Shown here: positions 42,470-54,279 of the stretch, piece after piece
Layout of the letters: each line of letters begins with the position of its first letter
Numbering within the stretch: the first letter of the stretch is position 1
The notes under the pieces: generated by a model
What the model was told of the DNA's origin: nothing
What the model saw: only the letters and a program-made list of their open reading frames with translations
Databases searched by the model: none
Program-made: the position numbers and the translations under genes
Origin: Aedes albopictus
Taxonomy: Eukaryota; Arthropoda; Insecta; Diptera; Culicidae
NCBI RefSeq assembly: GCF_035046485.1
Contig: NC_085138.1
Coordinates: 326,984,129-327,048,128 of the forward strand
Direction of reading: 5' to 3'
Length of the DNA stretch: 64,000 bases

Positions 42470-44600
42470 TCTTGCAGGAATTCCATTTATGAATTCAGCA
42501 AGAATTCTTCCAAAGATTCCTCCGACAATTATTTTAGAAAGTATGTATTTCTGTCCATGTACATGTTCAGAATTTCAAATACCTAATTTTTAAAATAATT
42601 TTATAGAAATAAGATTTTTAAAGAATATTCCAGGCAGGATTTCAGCAAGAATTCCTCCAAATATTCCTCCAGATATCCCTTGAGAATGTATTCCTGATCA
42701 ATTTTTTGATAATTTTTCCAGAGATTCCTACATATAAATTCTCAGGAATTCCTTAGGACTTCTTCATGAGTTTCTCAAGAAATTTCTCAACATATTCATC
42801 TTGAAATTAGTCCACGAGTAGTTTCAAATATTTTTCCTCCTTCCTTTTATAAATTTCTTTTAAAAAATCTGTAGGACTTTCTCCAGGAGATTTTACAGGA
42901 ATCCCACCAAAGATTACTTCAAAAGATGCAATTCCAGGAGAATTTGTTCACAGAGATTCGGATATTCTTTCGGAAATTCTTCTGAAGGTTTCCTTTAAAA
43001 ATCCAGATTTTTTTAAACTCTTTCAGAAATTATTGTTGGAGTGTCTCCAGAATTTCCTTCAGATTACTCCATATATTCAGGGATTCTCTCAGGCATTTAT
43101 TCAGATTTTCCTCTGGAAATTTCCACCAAGGATATTCCAGCAGAAGTTTCTACAGAATATTTATCAGAATTTCACGAAACTGTGAAAAATTAGCATAAGT
43201 TGAAATTCACGAATAAAAAGAAAAAAATACTAAAGATTATCTCAGCAATTCCTCCACACTTACTCCGACTCTATTCAGTGGTATTTTTCAATGAATTTTT
43301 CATGAATACCTGCATGCATACCTGCATAGGGATCTCCAGTTCAGCCTGGTTCTCTAAAAAAATACCACACGTTTTTTTTACAGGGTTTCCTTCAGAAATA
43401 TCTCCAAGTAGTCATAAGGGGTTTTCATATACTAATCGCATCAGAACCTGTTTAAGAAATTCATTTAATATTTCCTCCAGAGGTTTTTCTTGGAGTTCTT
43501 TCAAGAATTTCTTCAAAATATTTTCTAGGGATTCTTCAGAAATTAATTAAGGAATTTCTCAAGGAATTCATCCAATACCTTTGTTTGCAACTCCGGCAAA
43601 ATTTGTTTAGAGATTACTTCAAAAATCCCTCTTTGGACTTCTGCAGGAATCCCTCCAGAAATTGCTCAAGCAATTTTTCTTTGGAACTACTTCCACAGTT
43701 CCTCCAGAAGTTCCTCATGATTTTTTTTTTCTACTGGGAATTATAGAGATATCTTAAGGATTCATAGTTTCTTCAGATAATCTCCCAGGCATTAATTCAG
43801 GAATTCCTCCACACATAACTTCCGAAATTGCTTCACAGGTTTTTGTGTAGCAATCTCTTCAGAATTTTTTTCCTAGCAATCTTCAAAGGTTTCTTTAGAA
43901 ATTCTTCAGGGATTCATTTAAGAATCTAGACTCAAGAACTTTCCAGTATTTTTGTGTGATTTCTAGAAGAGCTCCTGAAAAAAAAAGCCCTGGAGAAATA
44001 TCCTAATTCTGCAGGAAGGAATCCCAGGATATATATCTGACGAAACCGCTGGAGCAAATTTAAAAACAAATCCGTTTTTTGTTTAAATTGCTTAAAAAAA
44101 GTACTGAACCGATTATGATGAAATAATATGCTGTTCCTGGTTAAAAAAAATTTACTATTTTTGTGCACGCAATCAAAAGTTTTAATTATTTTGTGTGTCT
44201 CACTTTTTTGGAGTTTTGTCTTTATTTCAGTTATTGCTTTCAGGAGTCCTTCCTGGAGGACTTCGTGCAGAACGTGCTTGAAGAATCTCAGCAAGACTTC
44301 TTGGAAAATTCCTAAGCAATTTGAAGAGGATTCCCAGTAAGAATACGAAGAGAAATTCCAAAAGGGTCCTTAAAGAAATTCTGAAGGAATTCCTGAATCA
44401 AAGAAACTCTGTGCGAATGTTTGCTGGATTAATCTCGTCAAGGAGAAATCCCAGCAAGAATTTCCCAAGGTAATCACAGAGAAGTTCTTGGATGAACTCC
44501 TGGAGGAATCCTTGAGAAATCTCTGAAGGAACTGCATCATACAATTTTGGAGGTAATTTCCAAGAGGAATTTGTGGACATTTTTTTAGGAGTGATACGGC
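42470..44600. repeat. Degenerate GGAATTCC-type tract
   Basis: About 2.1 kb of AATTCCTCCAGAAATTCCTC words, switching to the complementary phase after about 44270. No gene is seen. Confidence 0.6.
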
Positions 44601-45024
44601 GTAAGATCCACCATAACCAGTTTTGGTTTCGTAATTTTCCAGCTTGGTTGATTTAAATGCAGGAAAATTATAGGATCAAAATTTGGTTTGCTTTTCTGTG
44701 TTTTGTTTTATTTTTGTATTTTGTTTTTTCACTACTAATACACCATTTGTTTCTGTGTTATTTGCTTGATTTTAACTTCAACTTCAATAAAATAACCATT
44801 TGTTTCAGCGCCGTTCAGGTAAATAAGTTGTAATTTTAATGTAGGTCAATTGAAATTCTATGTATCATAATCATAATAATTATTGTTTCAGGTAAAATCA
44901 GGTAATTGGGCAACTATATGATTAAATATATTTAAATTGCATGATACTTGGGATATTTTGGGGGGGTAGCCTAAGGAAGCTAAATGAACTGGTTTCTGGA
45001 CAAATGCTCGTGGGGTGGCCAGAC
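44601..45024. other. Intergenic, no feature seen
   Basis: AT-rich sequence. Confidence 0.3.
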
Positions 45025-45177
45025 TTTATCACGAGATAACAACCATCATATTGTCTTCCGAAGGTCTCCAGTAAATTTTGCTTACCCTGCTACAACAAAC
45101 GATCAGGTAGATCATTCTCTTTCGGTATGATTCTGCAGCCATAGGTAATCCTTGCGCTGATGGTGGGTACACAATCA
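45025..45177. repeat. Repeat R, copy 2
   Basis: See shared words under copy 1. It is cut at 45178 by the SINE. Confidence 0.6.
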
Positions 45178-45405
45178 TGTGGGCTTCGTGGCCGTGCGGT
45201 TAGCGGCGGCAGTCGTCTAAGCGTATCGTAAGCTTGGGTTCGATTCTCGCTCCAGTCGGTGGAAACTTTTCGTCAAACGAAAAATTCACCACTGGACCAC
45301 TGGGTGTACTGTGTTGCCCGTTGTCTAGTGTAAGTAATGTGTTCAGTCTGTGCAGCCTCTGGCTGAAGACGGTGTGAATTGTCTTTATCATCATCATCAT
45401 CATTT
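45178..45405 (+). mobile_element. tRNA-derived SINE with (ATC)n tail
   Basis: It has an A-box TGGCCGTGCGGTTAG-like segment, a B-box GGTTCGATTCT, a conserved body (CTGGACCACTGGGTG, GCCTCTGGCTGAAGACGG) and a tail of repeated CAT. The acceptor stem and 3' body rule out a plain tRNA. Its insertion point is an ATC-rich end of repeat R. Confidence 0.8.
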
Positions 45406-46506
45406 TTTTAGGGTTGATACACAAATTATGTCACGCAAAAATCGACCTCCCTATGTCACACTTTTTGTACGGGACTTTAATTTTTTTGTAAGGATTGTCA
45501 CGTTCTGCAAAACTCCCCTCCTTCCTAAAACCGTGACGTAACTTGTGTACGTCCCCATTAATTTCATGTAGAAATCTAAAAATATTTTCTGTACAATTCT
45601 TAGTGGGCATTTTTAAAGAATGGACGAATTTTTGAAAAAAATGTCTTAAGACTCCTCCACAAATGGCTAATGGGGAATTCTCCTAGGGGGTTTCTCCTAG
45701 TTATCCTATGCAAGTCCGTCCTGTGCTTCTTCCAAGGATTGCTATGGAAGTCCCCCTCGTGATTTTTTTTTCCAGATTTCTCTCTGTCGAATACTAACAG
45801 AAATTCCTGCTACTTAGAATTCCCTCAGATATTGCGGATATTACCCCGTAATAGACTCACACGCGGAAAATTCTGTCCCATCAAAATATTCTCCCACCGC
45901 TTTTACCATAGATTGGGTTTTGACCCCGCCAACAATAACATCATTGAACGCACACTCTCGGTTGGTGCAATTAATGAATGGTTCGTTTAGCTGCTAACTG
46001 GCATGCAAACTGACGTGTGAGTATTTATTTTTCTCTTCGAAGATTTGCTCAAAAGTCTATCAACGAATAAAAAATGCAATAAAAAATGCAATATCCCTGC
46101 TAAGATTTCTTCAGGAATTCTTAAATAATTTCAATTAAGACTTCTTCCGTAATTGCCCTTAGGAGTTCTCTAAGCAATTCCCTGGGGAATCTCAGCAAGA
46201 CTTCCTGGTGCATTCTACCATAGATTCCTAAATCTAGCAGCAGGATGCCTGGAGCAACCCCCGCAAAGAATTATCAAGTGGATTACCAATTGGAGTTACT
46301 GGGTCAATTCTTAGAAACAATATTTGTAGAAGATGCGAAAATTTTAAATTTTACGGGTTAACGTTAAGCCTCTTGTCGGCTCAATTATGTCCATGTGGCG
46401 CCCGAGCCTTCCAAATAAACGAATAAGTAAAAAACAAACGGGAATACCTTGTACAGGGTGTGGCAGGAAAAAATACGAAAATTTCCAGGCACTATTACAC
46501 CCTAAA
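45406..46506. other. Intergenic with degenerate low-complexity sequence
   Basis: Parts near 45600-45860 and 46100-46330 are GGAATTCC-type. No gene is seen. Confidence 0.35.
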
Positions 46507-46740
46507 CACAGACAAACAGACGTAACACTCTGATGATTCCCATCGTACACCGATTTAACGGTCTTTTTCAAAATTTGATTATTGGCCAACTGCCCAACCG
46601 TGGCGCTCGCATAGTTTTTGTTCGAGTTTGACGTTTGCTCACTACCGCCACCTAGTTGGTGGTCGGCCAAACATATGGGATATATATGATTATTTTTGCG
46701 TGACAGTGTATCAGTCAATGTCAATATTCTAGCACTGCAA
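46507..46740. mobile_element. Half copy of the 7-bp-TSD TIR family
   Basis: It starts with the full 20-bp end CACAGACAAACAGACGTAAC and contains GTTTGACGTTTGC and CGCCACCTAG words like the other copies. No matching right end was found. Confidence 0.6.
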
Positions 46741-46975
46741 AATAAAAATAAACATATTTGATGTTTAACATGTGGTGATGTAAGCCTAATAAGCGGGTAT
46801 CAGTAAACTGCGCGCCCAATGGTCATTAAACAAACTGACTATAACGGTAAAAAAATAGCTTAAATTCGATGAACAACCAGACCACACTGATGCAGAGCCA
46901 TGTAGTTTCACATACTAGATGAAATAAGTACATATATTTGATGATATTGTAGAGAAAATTAAAAATTTTGTTTTA

Positions 46976-47323
46976 TCAGATACGAAATTTAGCGACCTGT
47001 GTGCTTTTCTGCGGTTTGAAAATTCTGATTGTCTTTAGCTTCAGGCGCCGCCCTGTAAAGGTTAGTGATCAAAATGGGAATATTTTTGATTAACTTTTCA
47101 GAAAACTAGCCTATTAGAGACCATGGAACGTTGAAACATAGATTGGTTAATGTCAAATGGACGAAAATAAGGTTTGAAGTTGAAAAACACTTTCGCATTT
47201 TTTCCTGCCGCATATTGTAGGATTTATGTACTCACTTGATTCCGAATTGAGCTGAAAATATTGATCATCATCTTTTTTAACATCAGATGTATATCTAGAT
47301 TGAATACAATCCACAAAACTCAT
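46976..47323 (-). CDS. Weak candidate: two-exon gene for a 54-residue protein
   Basis: Exon 1 (47323-47236) starts ATGAGTTTTGTGG and ends at a consensus donor CAA|GTGAGT. A TATA-like AAATATAAAG lies upstream. After a 183-bp intron, an acceptor with an ACTAAC branch-like site and TTTACAG opens exon 2 (47052-46976). It joins in phase to a basic Arg/Lys-rich end with TGA. I recognise no family. The splice logic is neat but this short a frame could be chance. Confidence 0.25.
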
Positions 47324-47359
47324 TGCAATCTGGAATTGCCAAAAAAGAAACATAACACA

Positions 47360-48000
47360 ATTATCACTTTATATTTGTACACACTTGCTTGCTCTCACCA
47401 AACAAATCAGCAATGCCTTGGAAAACGCCAACATAGTCCAATGGAAACACATAATCACACCCTCAGCAACAACACTGCTCGTCCTTTCAGCTTCAGTTCA
47501 AACTACTTAATGAGACATGGTAACAATTAAAGCAACTTTTATAGCAAAAGTGCAAAGAAACCATCCAGAGAATAGAGGATCATCTTTTCTAGAATTCGCC
47601 AATACTAGCCCATGTAACATACACTGCACATCTAATCCTTTTGTCATTGAATAAGCGGACGTTGACAGCCACGGGAATCGCACAAATCTGCTAACTGAAT
47701 CGAAACTTTTAGCTTTGCTACTCTGCACAGTGGCGGGCCTCCATACAAAAGTCGGACAAAACCTCAAATGTTAACCGAAATTGCTAAAATTCACAGGTTA
47801 TGATAATTTTAGTTCCCTAAATCTATTTCTGATATGGAACTTATCATATATTTTGATTTTACTATATTAGGGTGGTTCAAAATTTTGAAATCTGCTGATT
47901 ATGGAAAGCATGTAAAAATAATCGATAAGAAGCTATCACGATGTGCTTTCTGAGCGTAGGTTTTGATTAACCTTTTAATTTGGGGGTTCTTAAATCATGT
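47360..48000. other. Intergenic, no feature seen
   Basis: AT-rich sequence; TTAGGGTGG words at 47868 and 48218 flank the next MITE. Confidence 0.3.
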
Positions 48001-48001
48001 A

Positions 48002-48175
48002 CAGTCAGGTCTTTTTTTACGCGGTTTTCATTTACGCGGCCGCGTAAAAAAAAAACTCCATACAAAAAAATTTCATCGTCTTATTTTTGCATGATTCGTC
48101 GAGAAATGGTGAGACTTTTTTTACGCGGTTTTTCGAATTTTGGACGTATCCCCCGCGTAAAAAAAAACCTGACTG
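48002..48175. mobile_element. 174-bp MITE, CAGTCAGG ends, TA target sites
   Basis: The ends CAGTCAGGTC and, inverted, CAGTCAGGTT carry TTTTTTTACGCGG next to them. TA lies at 48000-48001 and 48176-48177. Subterminal TTTACGCGG repeats are present. It is Tc1/mariner-like in layout. Confidence 0.8.
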
Positions 48176-48179
48176 TATT

Positions 48180-49613
48180 GGTATTGAAATAAACTACAAT
48201 TGTGTATTTGTTGTTGTTAGGGTGGTCCAAAATCTTCTAAACTACATAAATCATTAGAAAAAATCGTTTATCTACGTTTTCTTTCAATGGATCAATTCAG
48301 ATACACACCAATGTTGGCTGACTAGACGTGGTTTATTCTCAGGGATTGCCCATAGAACACGTGACATTTTACGGTGGGTGCACGAAGGTGTGTTTATTCA
48401 ATCGTTATGGGCTCAGATAGTCTAATATAGTGAGCTGCGTAAAATTTGAACTGCTTTTCATCAATCTCGTTTCAACAACTTCATATATGCTCTTCCGAGT
48501 TTGGATTGTAAGGTATATCGATCCCTGCTATCACTTGTCGAAGCAACCAAAACAACCCTGTCTATAAAGAATTGGCAATTCATATTCGCAATATTGAAGG
48601 GAGTTTTTGATAAACGATTATCGGAGATCGGTAATCGTATTTATGAACAGTAGACTTCCAGCAAATATTTTTAAAATCTTTATCACTTTGTGTGTCCTTC
48701 AGTAGAAATGTGATTAACGAAACTGCATGAATAACATACAATTTAACTTCAAGTTTAGAAAACCAATATAAAGGGTTTCACTAAAGAGCATAAAATGTTC
48801 GTTTCATAAAATTGCGATTAAAATATTCAAAGATTGCATTGGTGATCGCGACGTTTACACAGAAAAATATTTACAGTACGTTTAACGCCGTTTAGTGAAT
48901 TCCTTTTATATTTTATAGATGATTGTTGCTTTGAACTATCACTACAGTACAGTGCGTGTAGAAAAGAAACACGTAGATGTCGACGAATTTGTGTCACTAT
49001 ATATTGAAACTTCGATAGGAGTTCTTGAAGAGATTGCTTCCAAGGTTGTAAATATAAAATATTTACAATAAAATAAATTAATAAAATAAAATAATATTAA
49101 AAAAATAATAATAATAAAAATGTTAAAGCAGTGGCCATTACATTAGCAGACATACCCACACCCCCCATGACCATCTGACTTGGTGAAAGTCACTTACAAG
49201 AATGAAAATAACACTAAATTGTTAGTATTCTGAAGTCAATTTGAACTATGTTAAGATAAAATTTAAACTTCAAACAATACCACTTCCTCCACAACCATGC
49301 GAGTCCATTGTGACCTGATAGCAAAAAAAAACATTTGTTTTTCGCGCTTAGCGCAAAAATGCGCAAACAGTGACCTATATAGCCAAAAACTAGACAAAAT
49401 TGCACGTCAGATCCAGAATACGGCGTCGTTTTCTGGTGTTTCCTAAACAAGTACTAGATCTCTTTAATACGAAGTTTTTCTCCAAAATTTCATAAAAGTC
49501 AATATGTTTGCATATTGTCAAAACATAATAATTTTGTGATGGAATTCCAAACAATCCCTGAAATGTAATGGTTATTCATATCCAAAAACACAAAAAAAAT
49601 TATCACATTATTC
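48180..49613. other. Intergenic, no feature seen
   Basis: AT-rich sequence with simple (AAT/ATA) runs near 49060-49125. No gene is supported. Confidence 0.3.
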
Positions 49614-49623
49614 AAGTCTTCCT

Positions 49624-49661
<38 letters not shown>

Positions 49662-49897
49662 CTTTATTAGTATCTCAATCAATTTTTACATTCTTCAACT
49701 TAATCTAGGTGTTCTGTGTATTATAACACACTATCATCCTAATTTGGTGAAATAAATTTAAGCTATTATCAATACTAATTAATAACATATTACATTTCAT
49801 TTGCTGTAGCAGTTCAGATTTTTTGCAGGCTTTATTTTTCACCTGCGTGTCAGAAATACATTTTTTTCAACTTATCCTAACCCTAACCCACCTTAAA

Positions 49898-52573
49898 CTA
49901 ATTATACAAAGAGCTAATCGTAGCAATAGAAGACTGCAACGATTTTTGACGAAAGTTGGTAATGATTTTAGTTGACATCTGTTCCAATGTTTCAATATTA
50001 GAAATTTGATGCAACTCATTAGTGCTATACCAGGGAGGCAACTTCAGAATCATTTTCAAAATTTTATTTTGAATCCTCTGAAGTTGCTTCTTTCTGGTAT
50101 TGCAACAGCTCGACCATATTGGGACAGCGTACAACATGGCCGGTCTGAAAATTTGTTTATAAATCAAAAATTTGTTTTTGCGACAAAGTTTTGATTTTCT
50201 ATTAATAAGTGGGTATAAACACTTAATGTATTTATTGCACTTAGTTTGAATGCTTTCTATGTGGTTTTTAAAAGCTAAGTTTTTATCTAGTAAGAGCCCT
50301 AGATACTTAACTTCTTCCGACCAATTTATTGGAGTTCCCCTCATAGTGACAACATGTCTACTTGAGGGTTTCAAATAAAGAGCTCTTGGCTTATGTGGGA
50401 ATATGATAAGTTGAGTTTTGGAAGCATTTGGAGAAATCTTCCATTTTTGCAAATAAGAAGAAAAAATATCTAAACTTTTTTGCAATCTACTACAAATGAC
50501 ACGCAAACTTCGCCCCTTGGCTGAGATTCCTGTGTCATCTGCAAATAACGATTTTTGACATCCCTGTGCCAAATCAGGTAAGTCGGAGGTAAAAATATTG
50601 TATAAGATTGGTCCCAGTATGCTGCCTTGTGGAACACCAGCTCTTACAGGTAATCTATCTGACTTGGAATTTTGATAATTTACCTGAAGTGTTCGATCCG
50701 ATAAATAGTTTTGAATAATTTTAATAATGTATAGTGGAAAATTAAAATGTTTCAATTTTACGATCAAGCCTTCGTGCCAAACACTATCGAATGCTTTTTC
50801 TATGTCAAGAAGTGCTACACCAGTGGAGTAACCTTCAGATTTATTGGAACGAATGAAATTCGTTACCCGTAAAAGTTGATGAGTAGTCGAATGACCATGG
50901 CGGAATCCGAACTGCTCATTGGCAAAAATAGAATTTTCATCGATATGAATCATCATTCTATTTAAAATAAGTTTTTCAAAAAGTTTACTGATAGATGACA
51001 GTAAGCTAATTGGACGATAACTAGAAGCTTCGGCAGGATTTTTGTCAGGCTTCAAAATTGGAACAACTTTAGCATTTTTCCATTTTTCAGGAAAATATGC
51101 TAACTGAAAACATTTGTTAAATATATTAACCAAAAATGATAAGCAACTTTCTGGAAGTTTTTTGATGAGAATATAGAAAATTCCGTCATCACCCGGAGCT
51201 TTCATATTCTTAAACTTCTTTATAATAGATCTCACTTCGTCCAAATCAGTGCCCAATGAATTGTCGAAAATGTTCTCATGATTGAGAATGTTTTCGAATT
51301 CGCGGGCAACCTGATGTTCTATTGGACTAGTGAGACCTATACTGAAATTATGCGCACTTTCAAACTGTTTGGCAAGTTTTTGAGCTTTTTCAGAATTAGT
51401 TAATAATATTTTGTTATCCTCTTTCAGCGCAGGAATAGGCTTCTGAGGTTTTTTCAAAATTTTTGTCAATTTCCAAAACGGCTTAGAGCCGGGGTTTAAT
51501 TGAGAAACTTTATTTGCAAAATTTTTGTTTCTCAATTCGGTGAAACGTTTTTTAATTTCCTTCTGAAGATCCTGCCAGATTACTTTCAAAGCAGGATCTC
51601 GAGTTCGTTGGAATTGTCTTCTTCTCACGTTTTTAAGACGGATCAGAAGTTTCAGATCGTCGTCAATAATAACTGAGTCGAATTTGACTTCACACTTTGG
51701 TATTGATGCGCTTCTAGCTTCGACTATAGTACTAGTCAAAGTTTCAAGGGCGTTGTCAATATCAAAATGTGTTTCCAATGAAACATTAACATCTAAATGG
51801 CTATCGATGTATGTTTTATATGCTTCCCAGTCAGCTCTGTGATAATTGAAAGTAGAGCTGATGGGATTAAAAATCGCTTCATAGGAAATTTGAAATGTTA
51901 CAGGAAGATGGTCAGAATCAAAGTCAGCATGAGTAACCAATTGGCTACAATGCTGACTTGAGTCAGTTAAGACCAAATCAATTGTTGAGGGATTTCTAGC
52001 AGAAGAAAAACAAGTGGGGCTATCGGGATATAGAATAGAAAAATATCCTGAAGAGCACTGATCAAATAAAATCCTGCCGTTTGAATTGGACTGAAGATTA
52101 TTCCACGAGCGGTGTTTCGCATTAAAATCACCAATTATGAAAAATTTGGACCTGTTGCGAGTTAATTTTTGCAAATCAGATTTAAGAAAATCTATTTGCT
52201 GGCCAGTGCATTGAAAAGGCAAGTAGGCCGCAATGAAAGTATGTTTACCAAAGTTTGTTTCAACAGAAACACCCAAAGTTTCAAAAACTTTGGTTTCGAA
52301 TGATGAAAAAATTTGGTGCTTGATGCGCCTGTCAACGATGATAGCAACTCCACCACATGCTCCATCTAGGCGATCATTTCTATAAATAAAATAGTTTGGG
52401 TTTCGTTTGATTGAAGACCCAGGTTTTAGATAAGTTTCAGTAATAACTGCAATATGCACATTATTAACTGTTAAAAAATGGAATAGCTCATCCTCTTTAC
52501 CATTTAGAGAACGAGCATTCCAATTAAAAATGTTCAAAAATTTATTTGGATCCATTACCAAAACGTAATCCAA
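49898..52573 (-). CDS. LINE ORF2, endonuclease and reverse transcriptase, 891 aa
   Basis: The N-terminal apurinic-type endonuclease (about 1-230) has FNWNARSLNG, ITETYLKPG, IIGDFNAKHRSW and SDHLPV. The reverse transcriptase (about 470-760) has SYRPISLLSSISKLFEKL, FGFRHGHSTTHQL, DIEKAFDSVW, GVPQGSILGP and the catalytic FADD. There is no RNase H domain, as expected for the Jockey clade. The start overlaps the end of ORF1 by 32 bp. The frame is complete. Confidence 0.92.
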   Translation of the reverse strand: MDYVLVMDPNKFLNIFNWNARSLNGKEDELFHFLTVNNVHIAVITETYLKPGSSIKRNPNYFIYRNDRLDGACGGVAIIVDRRIKHQIFSSFETKVFETLGVSVETNFGKHTFIAAYLPFQCTGQQIDFLKSDLQKLTRNRSKFFIIGDFNAKHRSWNNLQSNSNGRILFDQCSSGYFSILYPDSPTCFSSARNPSTIDLVLTDSSQHCSQLVTHADFDSDHLPVTFQISYEAIFNPISSTFNYHRADWEAYKTYIDSHLDVNVSLETHFDIDNALETLTSTIVEARSASIPKCEVKFDSVIIDDDLKLLIRLKNVRRRQFQRTRDPALKVIWQDLQKEIKKRFTELRNKNFANKVSQLNPGSKPFWKLTKILKKPQKPIPALKEDNKILLTNSEKAQKLAKQFESAHNFSIGLTSPIEHQVAREFENILNHENIFDNSLGTDLDEVRSIIKKFKNMKAPGDDGIFYILIKKLPESCLSFLVNIFNKCFQLAYFPEKWKNAKVVPILKPDKNPAEASSYRPISLLSSISKLFEKLILNRMMIHIDENSIFANEQFGFRHGHSTTHQLLRVTNFIRSNKSEGYSTGVALLDIEKAFDSVWHEGLIVKLKHFNFPLYIIKIIQNYLSDRTLQVNYQNSKSDRLPVRAGVPQGSILGPILYNIFTSDLPDLAQGCQKSLFADDTGISAKGRSLRVICSRLQKSLDIFSSYLQKWKISPNASKTQLIIFPHKPRALYLKPSSRHVVTMRGTPINWSEEVKYLGLLLDKNLAFKNHIESIQTKCNKYIKCLYPLINRKSKLCRKNKFLIYKQIFRPAMLYAVPIWSSCCNTRKKQLQRIQNKILKMILKLPPWYSTNELHQISNIETLEQMSTKIITNFRQKSLQSSIATISSLYN

Positions 52574-53978
52574 TTACTATTTTATTTGTAAATTTAACTC
52601 CAACTTGGACTGCTTCAGCCATAGTTTGAGTTTTGAACATTGCATCAATCATTTGTTGCAATTGTTCAGATAAAAAGTCAAAATCGGAAGCAGACATGCC
52701 TGAATCACGTGCATTTTCCGTATTTGATGTTTGGTGATAGGAATTATTTGAATTTTGTTTACCCGCAGCCACATGGGCATAGGTAGCTCGATTCGTTTGA
52801 ACAAAATTAGAAATATTACTCACTCCACTGCTGGAGGGTAGATTATTCGCTCGAAGGTTTGTTTGGTGGTTAACTACCTCCGGCGAATAGGTACGAGCGG
52901 TATGAAAATTATTCAACCGATTGTTGATGGAAGAATTTGTGTTAGAAATTCTACCTGCAGAGTTTCGGGTACGACTAGCGTTCCCATTCATCTGCCGGGC
53001 ACGTGATTCGACAACTTTTTTGCGGATAGGGCAATCCCAAAAGTTTGACTTATGGTTGCCACCGCAATTCGTACATTTAAACTTCCTGGTATCTTCCCTT
53101 ACCGGACAGTTGTCCTTGGCGTGAGAAGAACCTCCACAAATCATGCATTTAGCATCCATGTGGCAATGTTTCGTTCCGTGCCCCCAACCTTGGCACTGAC
53201 GGCACTGAGTTGGGTTCTGGAAATTTCCCCCAGGCTTACGAAAATGTTCCCATGTCACTTGGACAAGAAACATTTTCTTCGCCTTTTCCAAATATTTCAA
53301 GTTATTTAGATCACTTTTGTTGAAGTGAACTAAATAAAATTCTTGAGAGATACCCTGCCGAGGATTCTCAGAGCGGGTTCTCTTTTTCATTTTTATTACT
53401 TGGACTGGAGTGAATCCAAGTAATAAGTTGAGTTCAGTTTTGATCTCATCAGGTGATTTGTCATCACTAGAGAGACCTTTTAATACGACTTTGAACAAGC
53501 GTGCAGACCTGTCGTCGTATGTGAAAAATTTATGCTTCTTCTCAGTAAGGTACTTGAGAAGAAGATCCCGATCTTTCAGGGTTTCCGGCAATACGCGGCA
53601 GTCTCCTTTCCTGGCAATTTGGAAGGAAACCTTGATTCCCCTTATGGAGTTCAAGATCTCCTGCCTAAAACCAGCAAATTCACAGACGCTGACCACGATT
53701 GGCGGCACCCGTTGTTTTTTAGCAGAAATTGAAGTACCTGGGCTAGAGGCATCCTCAATTTGCTGTTCCGAAAAATTGTTCAGCGTTTCATAAGGATTAC
53801 TCATTTCAACGAAATTTTCATCCGAAACAATTGTTTTTGTAGAAGGAAGCGGAGAAGCTGAAAGTTCTCCTTTCCTTCTAACTTTGCCGCGTTTAGCGAC
53901 AGTTTTGAAACCGACTTTTTTGGAAGGAAGCGGTGAATTCAAGGATTCACCCTTCCTTTTGTTCGATGATGCAACCAT
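52542..53978 (-). CDS. LINE ORF1, gag-like nucleic-acid-binding protein, 478 aa
   Basis: The N-terminal third is Lys/Ser-rich. A central region with PGGNFQNPTQ leads into three zinc knuckles: CRQCQGWGHGTKHC, CMICGGSSHAKDNC and CTNCGGNHKSNFWDC. The tail is Asn/Ser-rich. This layout is that of Jockey-clade ORF1 proteins, which coat the element RNA and direct it to the nucleus. The stop lies 32 bp inside ORF2, so ORF2 is likely made by reinitiation or a similar coupling. No lesion is seen. Confidence 0.9.
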   Translation of the reverse strand: MVASSNKRKGESLNSPLPSKKVGFKTVAKRGKVRRKGELSASPLPSTKTIVSDENFVEMSNPYETLNNFSEQQIEDASSPGTSISAKKQRVPPIVVSVCEFAGFRQEILNSIRGIKVSFQIARKGDCRVLPETLKDRDLLLKYLTEKKHKFFTYDDRSARLFKVVLKGLSSDDKSPDEIKTELNLLLGFTPVQVIKMKKRTRSENPRQGISQEFYLVHFNKSDLNNLKYLEKAKKMFLVQVTWEHFRKPGGNFQNPTQCRQCQGWGHGTKHCHMDAKCMICGGSSHAKDNCPVREDTRKFKCTNCGGNHKSNFWDCPIRKKVVESRARQMNGNASRTRNSAGRISNTNSSINNRLNNFHTARTYSPEVVNHQTNLRANNLPSSSGVSNISNFVQTNRATYAHVAAGKQNSNNSYHQTSNTENARDSGMSASDFDFLSEQLQQMIDAMFKTQTMAEAVQVGVKFTNKIVIGLRFGNGSK

Positions 53979-54279
53979 GATTTAATTTGAAGCGACCTTC
54001 CAGGAGGTTTTTTCGCTAATCGGTGTCCAAGTAGGATTACCACCGTTTCACGGAATTTGACTTCCGTAAACGGGTCCAACGAATAATCGAAGGCACGGGT
54101 CCAGGCAAGGATCGAAAAGGAATCAGTAGGTATAAATTTAGCGCTGAAAAGTGCTATTGTGGGTAGTACTGAGAAGTACTGTTGAATTGCTTTAGGTAGT
54201 AAAACTTCCTGCAGCAGAGAGAGCTTACGTCCGCACAGCACAAGAGTACGATGCGAACTGAAGTCTTCCTAACTTTTAC

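Larger units (their letters stand above)
49631..54260 (-). mobile_element. Intact full-length Jockey/Juan-like LINE
   Basis: It is a 4.63-kb - strand element, 5' end CAGTTCGCATCG at 54260 and 3' AATAAAGATTATA followed by about 26 A. The exact 17-bp duplication AAGTCTTCCTAACTTTT flanks it (49614-49630 and 54261-54277). Both ORFs are open. A 282-bp 5' UTR carries the initiator CAGT and a GGACG downstream element at +28. Perfect duplications, a pure A tail and open frames mean a recent, perhaps competent copy. It resembles the mosquito Juan family; identity needs alignment. Confidence 0.93.
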
